A stretch of 64,000 nt of DNA. It comes from Galbibacter sp. BG1. GTDB lineage: Bacteria > Bacteroidota > Bacteroidia > Flavobacteriales > Flavobacteriaceae. The notes beneath the pieces were generated by a model. The model saw only the letters and a list, made by a program, of their open reading frames with translations, searched no databases and was not told the DNA's origin. Below are positions 35,894 to 44,570 of this stretch, piece by piece (the first letter of the stretch is position 1; each line of letters begins with the position of its first letter). The stretch is taken from contig NZ_CP058364.1 in the NCBI RefSeq assembly GCF_013391805.1, forward strand, positions 2,299,501 through 2,363,500, read 5' to 3'. A program made the translations under genes and the position numbers.

Positions 35894-36430
35894 CTAGTTG
35901 TTTAGATGAATCATGGCAAAAACGGCGTAATTAATCATATCTTGATAGTTGGCGTCAATACCTTCACTCACCAGTGTTTTTCCCTTGTTATCTTCTATTT
36001 GTTTAACACGCAGTATTTTCTGTAGAATTAAATCGGTTAAAGAGCTAACCCGCATATCGCGCCATGCTTCTCCGTAATCATGATTTTTATTCAGCATCAA
36101 TTCTTTGGTAGCTTCCACGTGTTTTGTGTAAAGCTCCACGGCGGCGTCGGTATCGAGGTCGGGTTGGTCTGCAATTCCTTTTTCAATTTGAATGAGCGCC
36201 ATAATGGAGTAATTTACAATACCAATAAACTCAGAAATCTCATCTTCATCCACTTTTCGTACAGCATTTTCCTGCAAGGAACGAATGCGTTGCGCTTTAA
36301 TGAATATTTGATCGGTAAGGGATGGAAGTCTTAAAATGCGCCATGCACTCCCGTAATCTTTCATTTTTTTTTCAAACAAATCCCGACAAACTGTAATGAC
36401 CTCATCGTATTGCTTTTCTGTGTTTTGCAT
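35894..36430 (-). CDS. DUF1599 protein with internal duplication (nucleotide-modification-associated domain)
   Basis: A cytoplasmic 178-residue protein made of two similar halves. KKMKDYGSAWRILRLPSLTDQ, followed by IFIKAQRIRSL in the first half, is echoed by NKNHDYGEAWRDMRVSSLTD with LILQKILRVKQI in the second. Both keep the DYG-AWR and SLTD-I motifs. Pfam's DUF1599 family has been linked to nucleotide modification because of its phage and genome contexts, but no activity is established. It diverges from folP, 124 bp away. Confidence 0.85.
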   Translation of the reverse strand: MQNTEKQYDEVITVCRDLFEKKMKDYGSAWRILRLPSLTDQIFIKAQRIRSLQENAVRKVDEDEISEFIGIVNYSIMALIQIEKGIADQPDLDTDAAVELYTKHVEATKELMLNKNHDYGEAWRDMRVSSLTDLILQKILRVKQIEDNKGKTLVSEGIDANYQDMINYAVFAMIHLNN

Positions 36431-36554
36431 ATGCTCAATGGTATTTGGTGTAAATTTCGCTTAAAAATTTCAAATGTTCAAAGTTCGTTTGGTAAACTTT
36501 AATTTTTGTAACTTTTCACACTCAATTTCCCTAGAATCTAAATGAAATAATTAA

Positions 36555-37394
36555 ATGACTATTAATTGCAACGGTACGCTTATCGACTTATCCCAACCCA
36601 GGGTAATGGGTATTCTTAATGTTACACCCGATTCTTTTTACGATGGCGGAAAGTACTCCAAAGAGAAAGTAATCTTGGATCAAGTAGAGAAAATGCTGGA
36701 AGAAGGAGCTACGTTTATAGACGTTGGGGCGTATAGTTCGCGTCCCGGGGCCAAAGATATAAGTTTAGAAGAAGAGTTGTCCAGAAGCGTGCCCATTACC
36801 AAAGCTATTGTTAAAAAATTCCCTGAAGCCATGGTTTCCATAGATACATTTAGGGCAGAAGTGGCCATCCAGAATGTGGAGGCGGGTGCTTGTATGGTAA
36901 ACGATATTTCTGGGGGTACGCTAGATGAAGACATGCTCCCTACCGTTGGGAAATTAGGGATTCCCTATATTATGATGCATATGAAGGGAACTCCAAAAAC
37001 GATGGAGCAAAAAACCATTTATAGAAATTTTATGCGTGAACTGTTATATTATTTTTCAGAACGGATTGCAGAAGCGCATGCCCATAAAATAAACGATATT
37101 ATCGTAGACCCAGGGTTCGGCTTCGCCAAGACAATGGATCAGAATTATGAGCTATTGGCAAAACTAAATGTGCTTCATATCTTAAACCTTCCTATTCTTG
37201 TAGGTGTCAGCCGAAAATCCATGATCTATAAGTTATTGGATTCAGCCCCTGCCAAAGCACTAAATGGAACAACAAGCCTAAATACATTGGCATTAAGTAA
37301 AGGAGCGAATATTTTGAGGGTTCACGATGTTAAGGAAGCTGTGGAATGTGTAAAAATCCATGAAATGATATTAAAAAATACGACAGACATATAA
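36555..37394 (+). CDS. folP: Dihydropteroate synthase
   Basis: It condenses 4-aminobenzoate with dihydropterin pyrophosphate in folate synthesis and is the sulfonamide target. The 279-residue barrel shows MGILNVTPDSFYDGG (about 17-31), the loop GAYSSRPGAKDIS, SIDTFRAEVA, NDISGG, MHMKGTPKTM and the C-terminal GVSRKSMI with RVHDVKEAVE. The gene cdaA follows after about 50 bp, a pairing I know from flavobacteria and Firmicutes-like neighbourhoods. Confidence 0.95.
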   Translation: MTINCNGTLIDLSQPRVMGILNVTPDSFYDGGKYSKEKVILDQVEKMLEEGATFIDVGAYSSRPGAKDISLEEELSRSVPITKAIVKKFPEAMVSIDTFRAEVAIQNVEAGACMVNDISGGTLDEDMLPTVGKLGIPYIMMHMKGTPKTMEQKTIYRNFMRELLYYFSERIAEAHAHKINDIIVDPGFGFAKTMDQNYELLAKLNVLHILNLPILVGVSRKSMIYKLLDSAPAKALNGTTSLNTLALSKGANILRVHDVKEAVECVKIHEMILKNTTDI

Positions 37395-37446
37395 ATGTCT
37401 TTTAGACTAAGCTAATTTTTATATTTTTACATAAAACCAGAGGGCC

Positions 37447-38229
37447 TTGGAAATTTTCGATTTCGTAGAATTAAAAATAGTAGATATCATCGATATCTTT
37501 TTAGTCGCTTTCCTTTTCTACTACCTCTACAAATTGGTTAAGGGTACAGTAGCCATTAATATTTTTATTGGAATTGTAATTATATACGTAATATACTTGC
37601 TTACGGAGGCCCTTAATATGCGTATTTTAAGCAATATTTTCGGGAAGTTTATAGGTGCTGGATTTTTCGCTTTAATTGTAGTGTTTCAACAGGAAATACG
37701 TAAATTTTTATTAATGGTTGGTTCTACAAATTTCAGTAAACGGGGTATTATGAAACACCTGAGCTTTTTAAAGCACGATGGTATGGGAACCGATACCAAT
37801 GTAGATGCCATTATTTCTGCCTGTGAAAAAATGAGTGCCAAGCATACCGGGGCGCTTATTGTGATTGAACGTAACAATTCGCTGGATTTTGTAAAGCATT
37901 CGGGAGATCATATGAATATTGAGATCAATCAACCCATAATAGAAAGTATTTTTTACAAAAACAGCACACTGCACGACGGGGCTGCTATAATTGAAGGAAA
38001 TAGAATTGTAGCAACACGGGCCATCCTCCCAGTTTCAAACGAACGTAATATTCCATTAAGATTTGGTTTAAGGCACCGTGCCGCAATCGGGGTTACTGAA
38101 AAGACAGATGCCGTGGCCTTGGTGGTTAGTGAGGAAAACGGACAAATTTCTTATATGAAGAATGGGGAATTCGTGCTCTACAACGATTTGGAAGACCTCA
38201 AAAAAATTATCAATCAAGATCTTTCCTAA
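37447..38229 (+). CDS. cdaA: Diadenylate cyclase (CdaA/DisA_N family), c-di-AMP synthase
   Basis: It makes the second messenger c-di-AMP from two ATP at the membrane. The 260-residue protein starts at TTG (37447); no ATG lies near and the sequence EIFDFVELKIVDIID after it matches the usual N-terminus. Three hydrophobic helices (about 13-30, 36-55, 66-82) precede the DAC domain. The domain has DGA at 177-179 (LHDGAAIIEGN) and RHR at 209-211 (FGLRHRAAIG). Both catalytic motifs are intact. It probably shares a transcript with folP. Confidence 0.93.
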   Translation: MEIFDFVELKIVDIIDIFLVAFLFYYLYKLVKGTVAINIFIGIVIIYVIYLLTEALNMRILSNIFGKFIGAGFFALIVVFQQEIRKFLLMVGSTNFSKRGIMKHLSFLKHDGMGTDTNVDAIISACEKMSAKHTGALIVIERNNSLDFVKHSGDHMNIEINQPIIESIFYKNSTLHDGAAIIEGNRIVATRAILPVSNERNIPLRFGLRHRAAIGVTEKTDAVALVVSEENGQISYMKNGEFVLYNDLEDLKKIINQDLS

Positions 38230-38288
38230 AAGATTTTCAAACCTATATTTCCTTGTATTCTTAAGTTCCAAGGTTGCTTTGATGTTTC

Positions 38289-38329
38289 TTGTACATTTTG
38301 AGGCGGCTCGTTTGTACACCCGGTACAAA
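38289..38329. promoter_or_regulatory. Candidate MerR/CarH-like operator upstream of crtI
   Basis: TTGTACA occurs at 38289-38295 and 38312-38318, and the second copy faces GTACAAA at 38323-38329 as an inverted repeat. The element fits the nTnTACAn core described for CarH-type B12 photoreceptor operators, but the 23-bp spacing is not the 11-bp step of that family. It lies about 155 bp upstream of crtI and inside the 255-bp gap after cdaA. Confidence 0.35.
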
Positions 38330-38484
38330 TATTATTAGTATCTTTCTTCAATAAGTTGGCGCCTATTTAAAATCATTATTTCTAAAATGTTTTTAACTAA
38401 TTAAATATTTTGTTTAACTTTATAACGTCAAATATTAAACACTTTATTGTTGTATGCTGAATTTTCAAATTTGTTTTTCATTCT

Positions 38485-39981
38485 ATGGGAAATAAAGTAG
38501 TCATAATTGGTTCCGGTTTCTCCTCCTTAGCAGCGGCCTGCTATTTACAAAAAGCTGGAAAAGACGTATTGGTCTTAGAGAAAAATGAGCAGTTAGGTGG
38601 TCGTGCCTCGGTGTTGGAGGAGAATGGTTTTAAATTCGATATGGGGCCTTCCTGGTATTGGATGCCTGATATTTTTGAACGCTTTTTTAATGACTTCGGA
38701 AAAGAGGTTTCAGACTACTACAAGCTTCAGAAACTTTCTCCTGCTTACAACGTTTTTTTTGGTGAAGGGGATAAAGTGGAAATCCCAGATAATCTTCCGG
38801 CCATTATTAACACTTTTGATGCTATCGACCCAGGAAGTGGTATTAAACTCAAAAAGTTTATAGAGGAAGCCAAAAAGAATTATGGTATCGCCATGGATGA
38901 GCTTGTTTTTAAACCTGGCATTTCCTTATTGGAATTGGTAACTCCAGATACCATAGCCAGGCTCAATCTATTTGTAACCAATATTTCTTCAGAAGTAAAA
39001 AAAATAACCAAAAATAAAAAGCTACAGAGTATTTTAGAGTTTCCAGTTCTTTTTCTGGGAGCCAAACCAGAAAAAACCCCAGCATTTTACAATTTTATGA
39101 ACTATGCCGATTTTGGTGGAGGTACGTGGTACCCAGAAGGCGGAATGAATGAAATAGTAAAGGGAATGGTATCCTTGGGAGAATCCCTAGGGGTAAAATA
39201 CCAGACAGGACAGGAAATTGTGGATATAACAGCTAAGGGGAATAGGGTTCAAGCCGTTCAAACCCTTAACCATACTTATGAGTGCGATTTAGTGGTTTCT
39301 GGAGCCGATTATGCGCATACAGAAAAACTTTTAAAGCCAGAATTACGTAATTATAAAGAAGACTATTGGAACAACAAAACATTTGCTCCATCTGCATTTT
39401 TATATTATATTGGTTTTAAAGGGGATGCAACAGAAGTAGAGCACCACAATTTATTTTTTGATACCGATTTTCAATTGCATGCCGAAGAGATTTACGATAG
39501 GAAGTGCTTACCAAAAGATCCATTGTTTTATGCTAATTTCCCGTCTAAAACAGACCGGTCTTTAGCTCCCGATGGAATGGAAACTGCATTTTTTTTAATT
39601 CCTGTTGCGGTAGATATAGATGATAAAAAAGAGATGCACGATCAATATTTCAACCTTATAATGGAAAGGTTCGAAAATTGTACAGGTTATAATTTAAAAG
39701 ATAAAGTAGTTTATAAAAAATCCTTTGGAGTGAACGATTTTAAAGATCGCTATTATTCCTGTAAAGGAAACGCCTATGGTTTGGCCAATACATTAATGCA
39801 GACTTCAATTTTAAGACCCGGCATACGAAACAAAAAGCTAAAAAACCTTTTTTATACAGGACAGCTTACCGTTCCCGGGCCTGGGGTTCCACCAGCATTG
39901 ATTTCAGGGAAAATTGTAAGCAATTATATAATCAAACATTTTAAATCAACTCAAAAAAAACCTAAAGTGGCTTTGAGTTAG
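38485..39981 (+). CDS. crtI: Phytoene desaturase
   Basis: It desaturates phytoene in four steps to lycopene with FAD. The 498-residue protein has the dinucleotide-binding start VVIIGSGFSSLAAACYLQKA (4-23), EKNEQLGGRASV, FDMGPSWYWMPD, and the C-terminal bacterial-phytoene-desaturase signature GLANTLMQTSILRPG followed by NLFYTGQLTVPGPGVPPALI. It is the first gene of the carotenoid operon; crtB follows after 24 bp. Confidence 0.95.
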   Translation: MGNKVVIIGSGFSSLAAACYLQKAGKDVLVLEKNEQLGGRASVLEENGFKFDMGPSWYWMPDIFERFFNDFGKEVSDYYKLQKLSPAYNVFFGEGDKVEIPDNLPAIINTFDAIDPGSGIKLKKFIEEAKKNYGIAMDELVFKPGISLLELVTPDTIARLNLFVTNISSEVKKITKNKKLQSILEFPVLFLGAKPEKTPAFYNFMNYADFGGGTWYPEGGMNEIVKGMVSLGESLGVKYQTGQEIVDITAKGNRVQAVQTLNHTYECDLVVSGADYAHTEKLLKPELRNYKEDYWNNKTFAPSAFLYYIGFKGDATEVEHHNLFFDTDFQLHAEEIYDRKCLPKDPLFYANFPSKTDRSLAPDGMETAFFLIPVAVDIDDKKEMHDQYFNLIMERFENCTGYNLKDKVVYKKSFGVNDFKDRYYSCKGNAYGLANTLMQTSILRPGIRNKKLKNLFYTGQLTVPGPGVPPALISGKIVSNYIIKHFKSTQKKPKVALS

Positions 39982-40005
39982 TGTACAGAAAGACCTAAAA
40001 AAACT

Positions 40006-40857
40006 ATGACTACCAATTATAATTTATACCAAGATGTGTGTAAGGAAACCAGTAAAATGGTTACCAAGAAATACAGTACGTCTTTTTCCCGATCTATTAT
40101 TTACTTAACCCCAGAAATTCGTGAAAACATTTATAATATTTACGGATTTGTGCGCTTTGCAGACGAAATCGTGGATACTTTTCACGAGCATAATCGTAAG
40201 GTATTGCTAGATCGTTTTGTCGAGGATTATCATTTGGCACTTAATCAGGACATTTCTTTAAACCCTATTTTACAAGCATTTTGCAAAACCCAGAAGCAAT
40301 ATAAAATCCCGCAGCATTTGGTAGATACTTTTATTGAATCGATGTACATGGATCTGGGGGAAATGAAAGATTTGGATTCTGAAGAGTACAAAAAATATAT
40401 TTATGGTTCTGCAGAAGTTGTCGGCCTTATGTGTTTAAATGTTTTCTTAAAAGGGGATAAAGAGGAATATGAAGAGCTGAAACCCTATGCGCAAAGTTTT
40501 GGGGCCGCACTTCAAAAAGTGAATTTCTTAAGGGACATAAGCTCAGATTTTCATCAATTAAACCGTACCTATTTTCCAAATGTGGACTTTAATCAGTTTA
40601 CCTTGGAGGATAAAATGAAGATAGAAGAAGACATCAAAAACGATTTTCACGAAGCAATAAAAGGTATTAAAAAATTACCTTTGTCTTCTCGGTTTGCAGT
40701 GTATCTGGCGTATCTTTATTATACCAGTTTGTTTAAAAAGATCAAAAAAACAGATTCAGAATTGTTGTTTAAAAAGCGAATTCGGGTTAATAATTTTGAA
40801 AAGCTGTTATTGTTTTCAAGAATTTATGTTCAAAAAAGTTTAAAAATACAAATATGA
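40006..40857 (+). CDS. crtB: Phytoene synthase
   Basis: It condenses two geranylgeranyl diphosphates to phytoene. The 283-residue protein has STSFSRSIIYLTPEIRENIY, the first aspartate-rich motif FADEIVDTFHE and the second, LRDISSDFHQ, preceded by AAALQK-like FGAALQKVNF. The YGSAEVVGLMC segment is the usual third block. Its stop overlaps the crtZ start (ATGA), so the two are translationally coupled. Confidence 0.95.
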   Translation: MTTNYNLYQDVCKETSKMVTKKYSTSFSRSIIYLTPEIRENIYNIYGFVRFADEIVDTFHEHNRKVLLDRFVEDYHLALNQDISLNPILQAFCKTQKQYKIPQHLVDTFIESMYMDLGEMKDLDSEEYKKYIYGSAEVVGLMCLNVFLKGDKEEYEELKPYAQSFGAALQKVNFLRDISSDFHQLNRTYFPNVDFNQFTLEDKMKIEEDIKNDFHEAIKGIKKLPLSSRFAVYLAYLYYTSLFKKIKKTDSELLFKKRIRVNNFEKLLLFSRIYVQKSLKIQI

Positions 40858-41303
40858 ATTTCATACTATATCCATTAGTTACAATTTTAGTTTTTTGCGC
40901 TATGGAAGGTGTTACTTGGTTTACACATAAGTACATTATGCATGGATTTATGTGGTATTTTCACGACGACCATCACCAACCTGGCTATCCGCATGTGTTT
41001 GAAAAGAACGACTTCTTTTTCGTGATTTTTGCCATCCCAAGTATTCTGCTTTTCTATTTTGGCGCTGCCAACGGACTCAACGTGCTGTTTTTTATTGGCT
41101 TAGGGATTTTATTCTACGGAATCGCTTATTTCTTGGTGCACGACGTATTGATCCATCAGCGGTTTAAGTGGTTTAAGAGAACTAATAATAAATACTTACG
41201 AGGCCTGAGGAAGGCTCATAAAATTCATCACAAACATTTGGGTAAAGAGGATGGTGAGTGCTTTGGAATGCTTTTCGTTCCCAAGAAATACTTTAACATG
41301 TAG
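40854..41303 (+). CDS. crtZ: Beta-carotene 3-hydroxylase (CrtZ)
   Basis: A non-haem di-iron hydroxylase that turns beta-carotene into zeaxanthin. The 149-residue membrane protein has the three histidine clusters FTHKYIMHG and HDDHHQPG, LVHDVLIHQRFK, and KAHKIHHKH. The first residues form a membrane helix (YPLVTILVFCAMEGV). It overlaps crtB by four bases and crtYcd by one base (TAGTG). The final pigment is therefore predicted to be zeaxanthin unless further genes elsewhere modify it. Confidence 0.94.
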   Translation: MNFILYPLVTILVFCAMEGVTWFTHKYIMHGFMWYFHDDHHQPGYPHVFEKNDFFFVIFAIPSILLFYFGAANGLNVLFFIGLGILFYGIAYFLVHDVLIHQRFKWFKRTNNKYLRGLRKAHKIHHKHLGKEDGECFGMLFVPKKYFNM

Positions 41304-41995
41304 TGGAAAAGTATCTTTATTTAATTCTCGACATTTTCAGTTTTATTGTTCCTTTTGCAGTTAGTTTCGAGCGTAAAAGGTTGCATTTTATTAGGTTTTG
41401 GAAACCCTATTTTTTAGCCATCTTATTGGTGGGTTTATTTTTTATCGCTTGGGATGTTTTTTTTACCATTGAAGATGTTTGGGGATTTAACGACCGATAT
41501 TTAGTGGGATGGGATATTCTACACTTACCTATAGAAGAATGGTTGTTTTTTCTTTTAATACCTTATGCGAGTAATTTTATACACTATTCACTATTGTATC
41601 TCTTTCCAAAACCTAAACTTAGAGACCAGCAAACCATACGTATCGCTGGGGTATTGTTTGTAACGGCGGTTTTAATTGCGGTTGTAAATTTTGAAAGAAT
41701 TTATACGCTTTGCAGTTTTGGTTTGTTTGCCCTGCTCATGTTGCTACAGCTAATTTATAGGTTTAAGGAGCTCAATAGGTATTTGCTATCGTTTCTTATA
41801 ATTTTAGTGCCTTTCTTTATTGTTAATTCTTGGCTTACTGGTTCTTTTACTGAAGAACCCATAGTTTATTACAACGATATGGAAAACTTGGGAATTCGGT
41901 TGGGAACGATTCCGGTTGAAGATATTTTTTACTGTTTTTCACTGCTCTACGGAAGTGTATTGTTATTTGAATATTTTAAAAAGAAAGAATTATGA
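41303..41995 (+). CDS. crtY: Lycopene beta-cyclase, CrtYcd heterodimer-type fused in one chain
   Basis: It cyclises the ends of lycopene to beta-carotene. The 230-residue integral membrane protein starts at GTG overlapping the crtZ stop. Two similar lycopene-cyclase domains are fused. The first carries the motif LPIEEWLFFLLIPY and the second IPVEDIFYCFSLLY, matching the CrtYc and CrtYd PxE(E/D) motifs. About seven hydrophobic helices are visible. This type is unrelated to FAD-dependent CrtY. It overlaps the next gene by four bases. Confidence 0.9.
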   Translation: MEKYLYLILDIFSFIVPFAVSFERKRLHFIRFWKPYFLAILLVGLFFIAWDVFFTIEDVWGFNDRYLVGWDILHLPIEEWLFFLLIPYASNFIHYSLLYLFPKPKLRDQQTIRIAGVLFVTAVLIAVVNFERIYTLCSFGLFALLMLLQLIYRFKELNRYLLSFLIILVPFFIVNSWLTGSFTEEPIVYYNDMENLGIRLGTIPVEDIFYCFSLLYGSVLLFEYFKKKEL

Positions 41996-42474
41996 GTATC
42001 ACATTATCATATCAATCGGGGATTTATCAGTTAAAATCTTCACAAGTAATTGATGCCAGTATTGAAGAGGTATGGGAGTATTTTTCTAAACCAAAGAATT
42101 TAAATTCCCTAACTCCAGAGGATATGGATTTTGAAATAACGTCCTCAATTGTTTCCGAAACATATATTGGTCAAATCATTAGTTATTCCATTTCAATATT
42201 TCCACTTGTTAGATCGCATTGGATTACAGAGATTACCCATGTGAAGAATCAACGAATGTTTATTGATGAACAACGTTTTGGTCCCTATGCCATGTGGCAC
42301 CACGAACATCACTTTGAGACTGCAGAGGGAGGCAAGACCCATATGTATGATATTGTTTCTTACAAACTGCCGCTAGGTTGGCTGGGAAGAATTTTTGCAG
42401 GTAAGTTAATAGGGAACCGTGTAAAAAAAATATTTACCTATCGTGAAAAGGCAGTCGACGCTATTTTTAAATAG
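41992..42474 (+). CDS. SRPBCC-fold protein of the carotenoid operon
   Basis: A soluble 160-residue protein with a START/SRPBCC fold: LKSSQVIDASIEEVWEYFSK, then LNSLTPEDMDFEI, HWITEITHV and the C-terminal LPLGWLGRIFAGKLIG with VKKIFTYRE. It is translationally coupled to crtYcd (ATGA overlap) and is the last gene of the operon, which suggests a role in pigment binding, delivery or regulation. That role is inferred from position only. Homologues are sometimes called cell-division inhibitor, a label I would not use. Confidence 0.8.
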   Translation: MSITLSYQSGIYQLKSSQVIDASIEEVWEYFSKPKNLNSLTPEDMDFEITSSIVSETYIGQIISYSISIFPLVRSHWITEITHVKNQRMFIDEQRFGPYAMWHHEHHFETAEGGKTHMYDIVSYKLPLGWLGRIFAGKLIGNRVKKIFTYREKAVDAIFK

Positions 42475-42488
42475 GATACCTTTTTTAA

Positions 42489-44003
42489 TTACCGCATTGC
42501 TTTATTTAATATACCCATAACCCCCCGTATAAAAGTAGCACTTGTAAGCACCTTTAAAATAGGGTTCATCCGTGTACTTCTTCTGGAGGTAGTCTTGGAA
42601 ACCTTTCTTTGCTGTTCCGCCGCTTTTTGTTGGGCTTCTTCTGTTTGCGATTTTTCGATTTTCTGGTTCAGAAGCTCATAAGCACTTTCCCTATCAATAG
42701 TTTCGTTATATTTTGGAATAAGAGTCGATTGGTTCAATACTTCTGCGATTTCACGATCTGTTAAAATATCCATTCTGCTCATAGGTGCTCTAAGCATCGT
42801 AGCAGCGAGTGGGGTAGGCCTTCCTTTTTCGTCCAAGGCAGAAATTAAAGCTTCCCCAATTCCTAAAGAAGTGAGGACAGCAGCAGTATCATAATAGTGG
42901 GATAAAGGATAGTTTTCTGCGGTCAGCTTTATGGCTTTTCGATCTTTGGCCGTAAAAGCCCGAAGTGCATGCTGAATTTTGAGTCCGAGTTGAGACAATA
43001 CCGCATCGGGCACGTCAGTCGGGTTTTGAGTCACAAAATAGAGTCCGATTCCCTTCGATCGAATGAGTTTTACAATACTTTCTATTTGATCTAGCAAAGC
43101 ATCTGAGGCTTCATTAAAAATTAAATGAGCCTCATCTATAAAAATAACCAATTCTGGCTGGTCGCTATCTCCTTGTTCTGGGAAAGTGGCATAAACTTCC
43201 GCTAGCAAACTCAGCATAAAAGTGGAGAACAGTTTGGGTTTGTCCTGAATATCGGTTAAACGGATGATATTAATGATTCCTTCCCCGTTTTCATTAATTC
43301 GTGTTAGATCATCAACCTCAAAAGACTTTTCCCCAAAGAAGAGATCGGCACCTTGCTGCTCCAATTCAATTATTTTTCTAAGAATGGCACCGGTAGAAGC
43401 CGTGGAAATCCTTCCGTACTCTTTTTGCAATTCTTCTTTACCTTCCGAAGTGGCATATTGTAATATTTTTTTAAAATCTTTTAGATCCAGTAGGGGAAGT
43501 TTATGGTCGTCGCAATATTTAAAAAGCACCGCAACGATACCTTGCTGCGTATCTGTGAGATCTAAAATCCGGGAAAGCAAAACAGGCCCAAATTCAGATA
43601 CTGTAGCCCTTAACCGAACTCCGCTCTGCACCGACAGGGTCAATATTTCAATAGGTGATTTTCTAGCTTTATAAGGAAATCCAATTTTTTCGTGCCGTTC
43701 TATAATTTTAGGATGATTTTCGCCCGCTTGTGCCAAGCCGCTTAAATCCCCTTTTAAATCCATTAACAATACAGGAATCCCTTTTTCTGATAGGTTTTCT
43801 GCCAAAATTTGCAGCGTTTTTGTTTTTCCCGTTCCTGTAGCTCCGGCTATGAGTCCGTGCCTGTTTAAGGTTTTCAGGGGAATCTTAACAAAAGCATTGG
43901 TAAGAGGTTCTCCGTCCAGCATGGCGGCACCCATATTTATGTAGTCACCTTTGGTTTGGTATCCCTCTTCAATATGTTTAACAAAAGCTTCTTTCGAACT
44001 CAT
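42489..44003 (-). CDS. HerA/VirB4-like ATPase (DUF853)
   Basis: A 504-residue cytoplasmic P-loop ATPase of the HerA-FtsK superfamily. Walker A reads GATGTGKTKTLQ (about 53-64) and is followed by LLMDLKGDLSGLAQAG; Walker B is LVIFIDEAHLIF. The C-terminus is basic (KTTSRRSTRMNPILK). E. coli YjgR belongs to the same DUF853 family. No nuclease NurA is next to it, so a repair role cannot be assumed. It converges with the carotenoid operon. Confidence 0.85.
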   Translation of the reverse strand: MSSKEAFVKHIEEGYQTKGDYINMGAAMLDGEPLTNAFVKIPLKTLNRHGLIAGATGTGKTKTLQILAENLSEKGIPVLLMDLKGDLSGLAQAGENHPKIIERHEKIGFPYKARKSPIEILTLSVQSGVRLRATVSEFGPVLLSRILDLTDTQQGIVAVLFKYCDDHKLPLLDLKDFKKILQYATSEGKEELQKEYGRISTASTGAILRKIIELEQQGADLFFGEKSFEVDDLTRINENGEGIINIIRLTDIQDKPKLFSTFMLSLLAEVYATFPEQGDSDQPELVIFIDEAHLIFNEASDALLDQIESIVKLIRSKGIGLYFVTQNPTDVPDAVLSQLGLKIQHALRAFTAKDRKAIKLTAENYPLSHYYDTAAVLTSLGIGEALISALDEKGRPTPLAATMLRAPMSRMDILTDREIAEVLNQSTLIPKYNETIDRESAYELLNQKIEKSQTEEAQQKAAEQQRKVSKTTSRRSTRMNPILKVLTSATFIRGVMGILNKAMR

Positions 44004-44261
44004 AACGAATTAGTTTTCTACTAAAATAGTTGAAAGTTTATTAAGATAAAAACATTGGTTGTGCAGAAAATCAATTAGTTGAAAGAACTGGATGTTCCTA
44101 TTAAATAGAATTATTGCGTTGCTATTTTAATTAAGATGAGATAAGAATGGTTGAAATATAACATAAAGCCTTTAGATTGTTTGGTGATGTAAGTTTTTGC
44201 TGAAAAAATAATACGTAGTTTTACAACTGAAAAGTTCTTTACATACAAATCAATCTAATTA

Positions 44262-44411
44262 CGGTGCTGCCTAAGGTAGAATAATAGGGAATTGTGTGAG
44301 AATCACAAGCTGTCGCGCAACTGTAAGTAACCAAACGAGTTTTTATCAATAAATCCACTGTTTTTTAAAATGGGAAGGAGATAAAAATGTTACAAGCCAG
44401 GAGACCTGCCA
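44262..44411 (+). promoter_or_regulatory. Cobalamin (B12) riboswitch upstream of metE
   Basis: The aptamer core is visible: GGTGCTGCC near 44263, GGGAATTGTGTGAGAATCAC followed by AAGCTGTCGCGCAACTGTAA (44287-44327), and the B12 box AGCCAGGAGACCTGCC (44395-44410). With adenosyl- or other cobalamin bound, it should switch off metE, the B12-independent synthase. The 258 bp before it (44004-44261) show no gene and no exact promoter box. Confidence 0.95.
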
Positions 44412-44419
44412 AAATTAAA

Positions 44420-44503
44420 ATGATGATGCTTTCGCGATTGAAGCAATATTCAAGAATTGGTAGCCAAACACCCTGTGGAGAACTTGGTGAATACTGCTAT
44501 TGA
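44420..44503 (+). CDS. Possible 27-residue leader peptide between riboswitch and metE
   Basis: An open frame begins ATGATGATG right after the riboswitch and encodes about 27 residues (MMMLSRLKQYSRIG at the start, EYCY at the end) before TGA. It lies in the expression platform and could be a leader peptide or an accident of structure. No family is recognised. Confidence 0.25.
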   Translation: MMMLSRLKQYSRIGSQTPCGELGEYCY

Positions 44504-44570
44504 TCATTGTTTTAATCTGAAAGCCTGTTAAAAAAGAGCTTTAATGTTTAACAGATTAAAACAGAACAAA

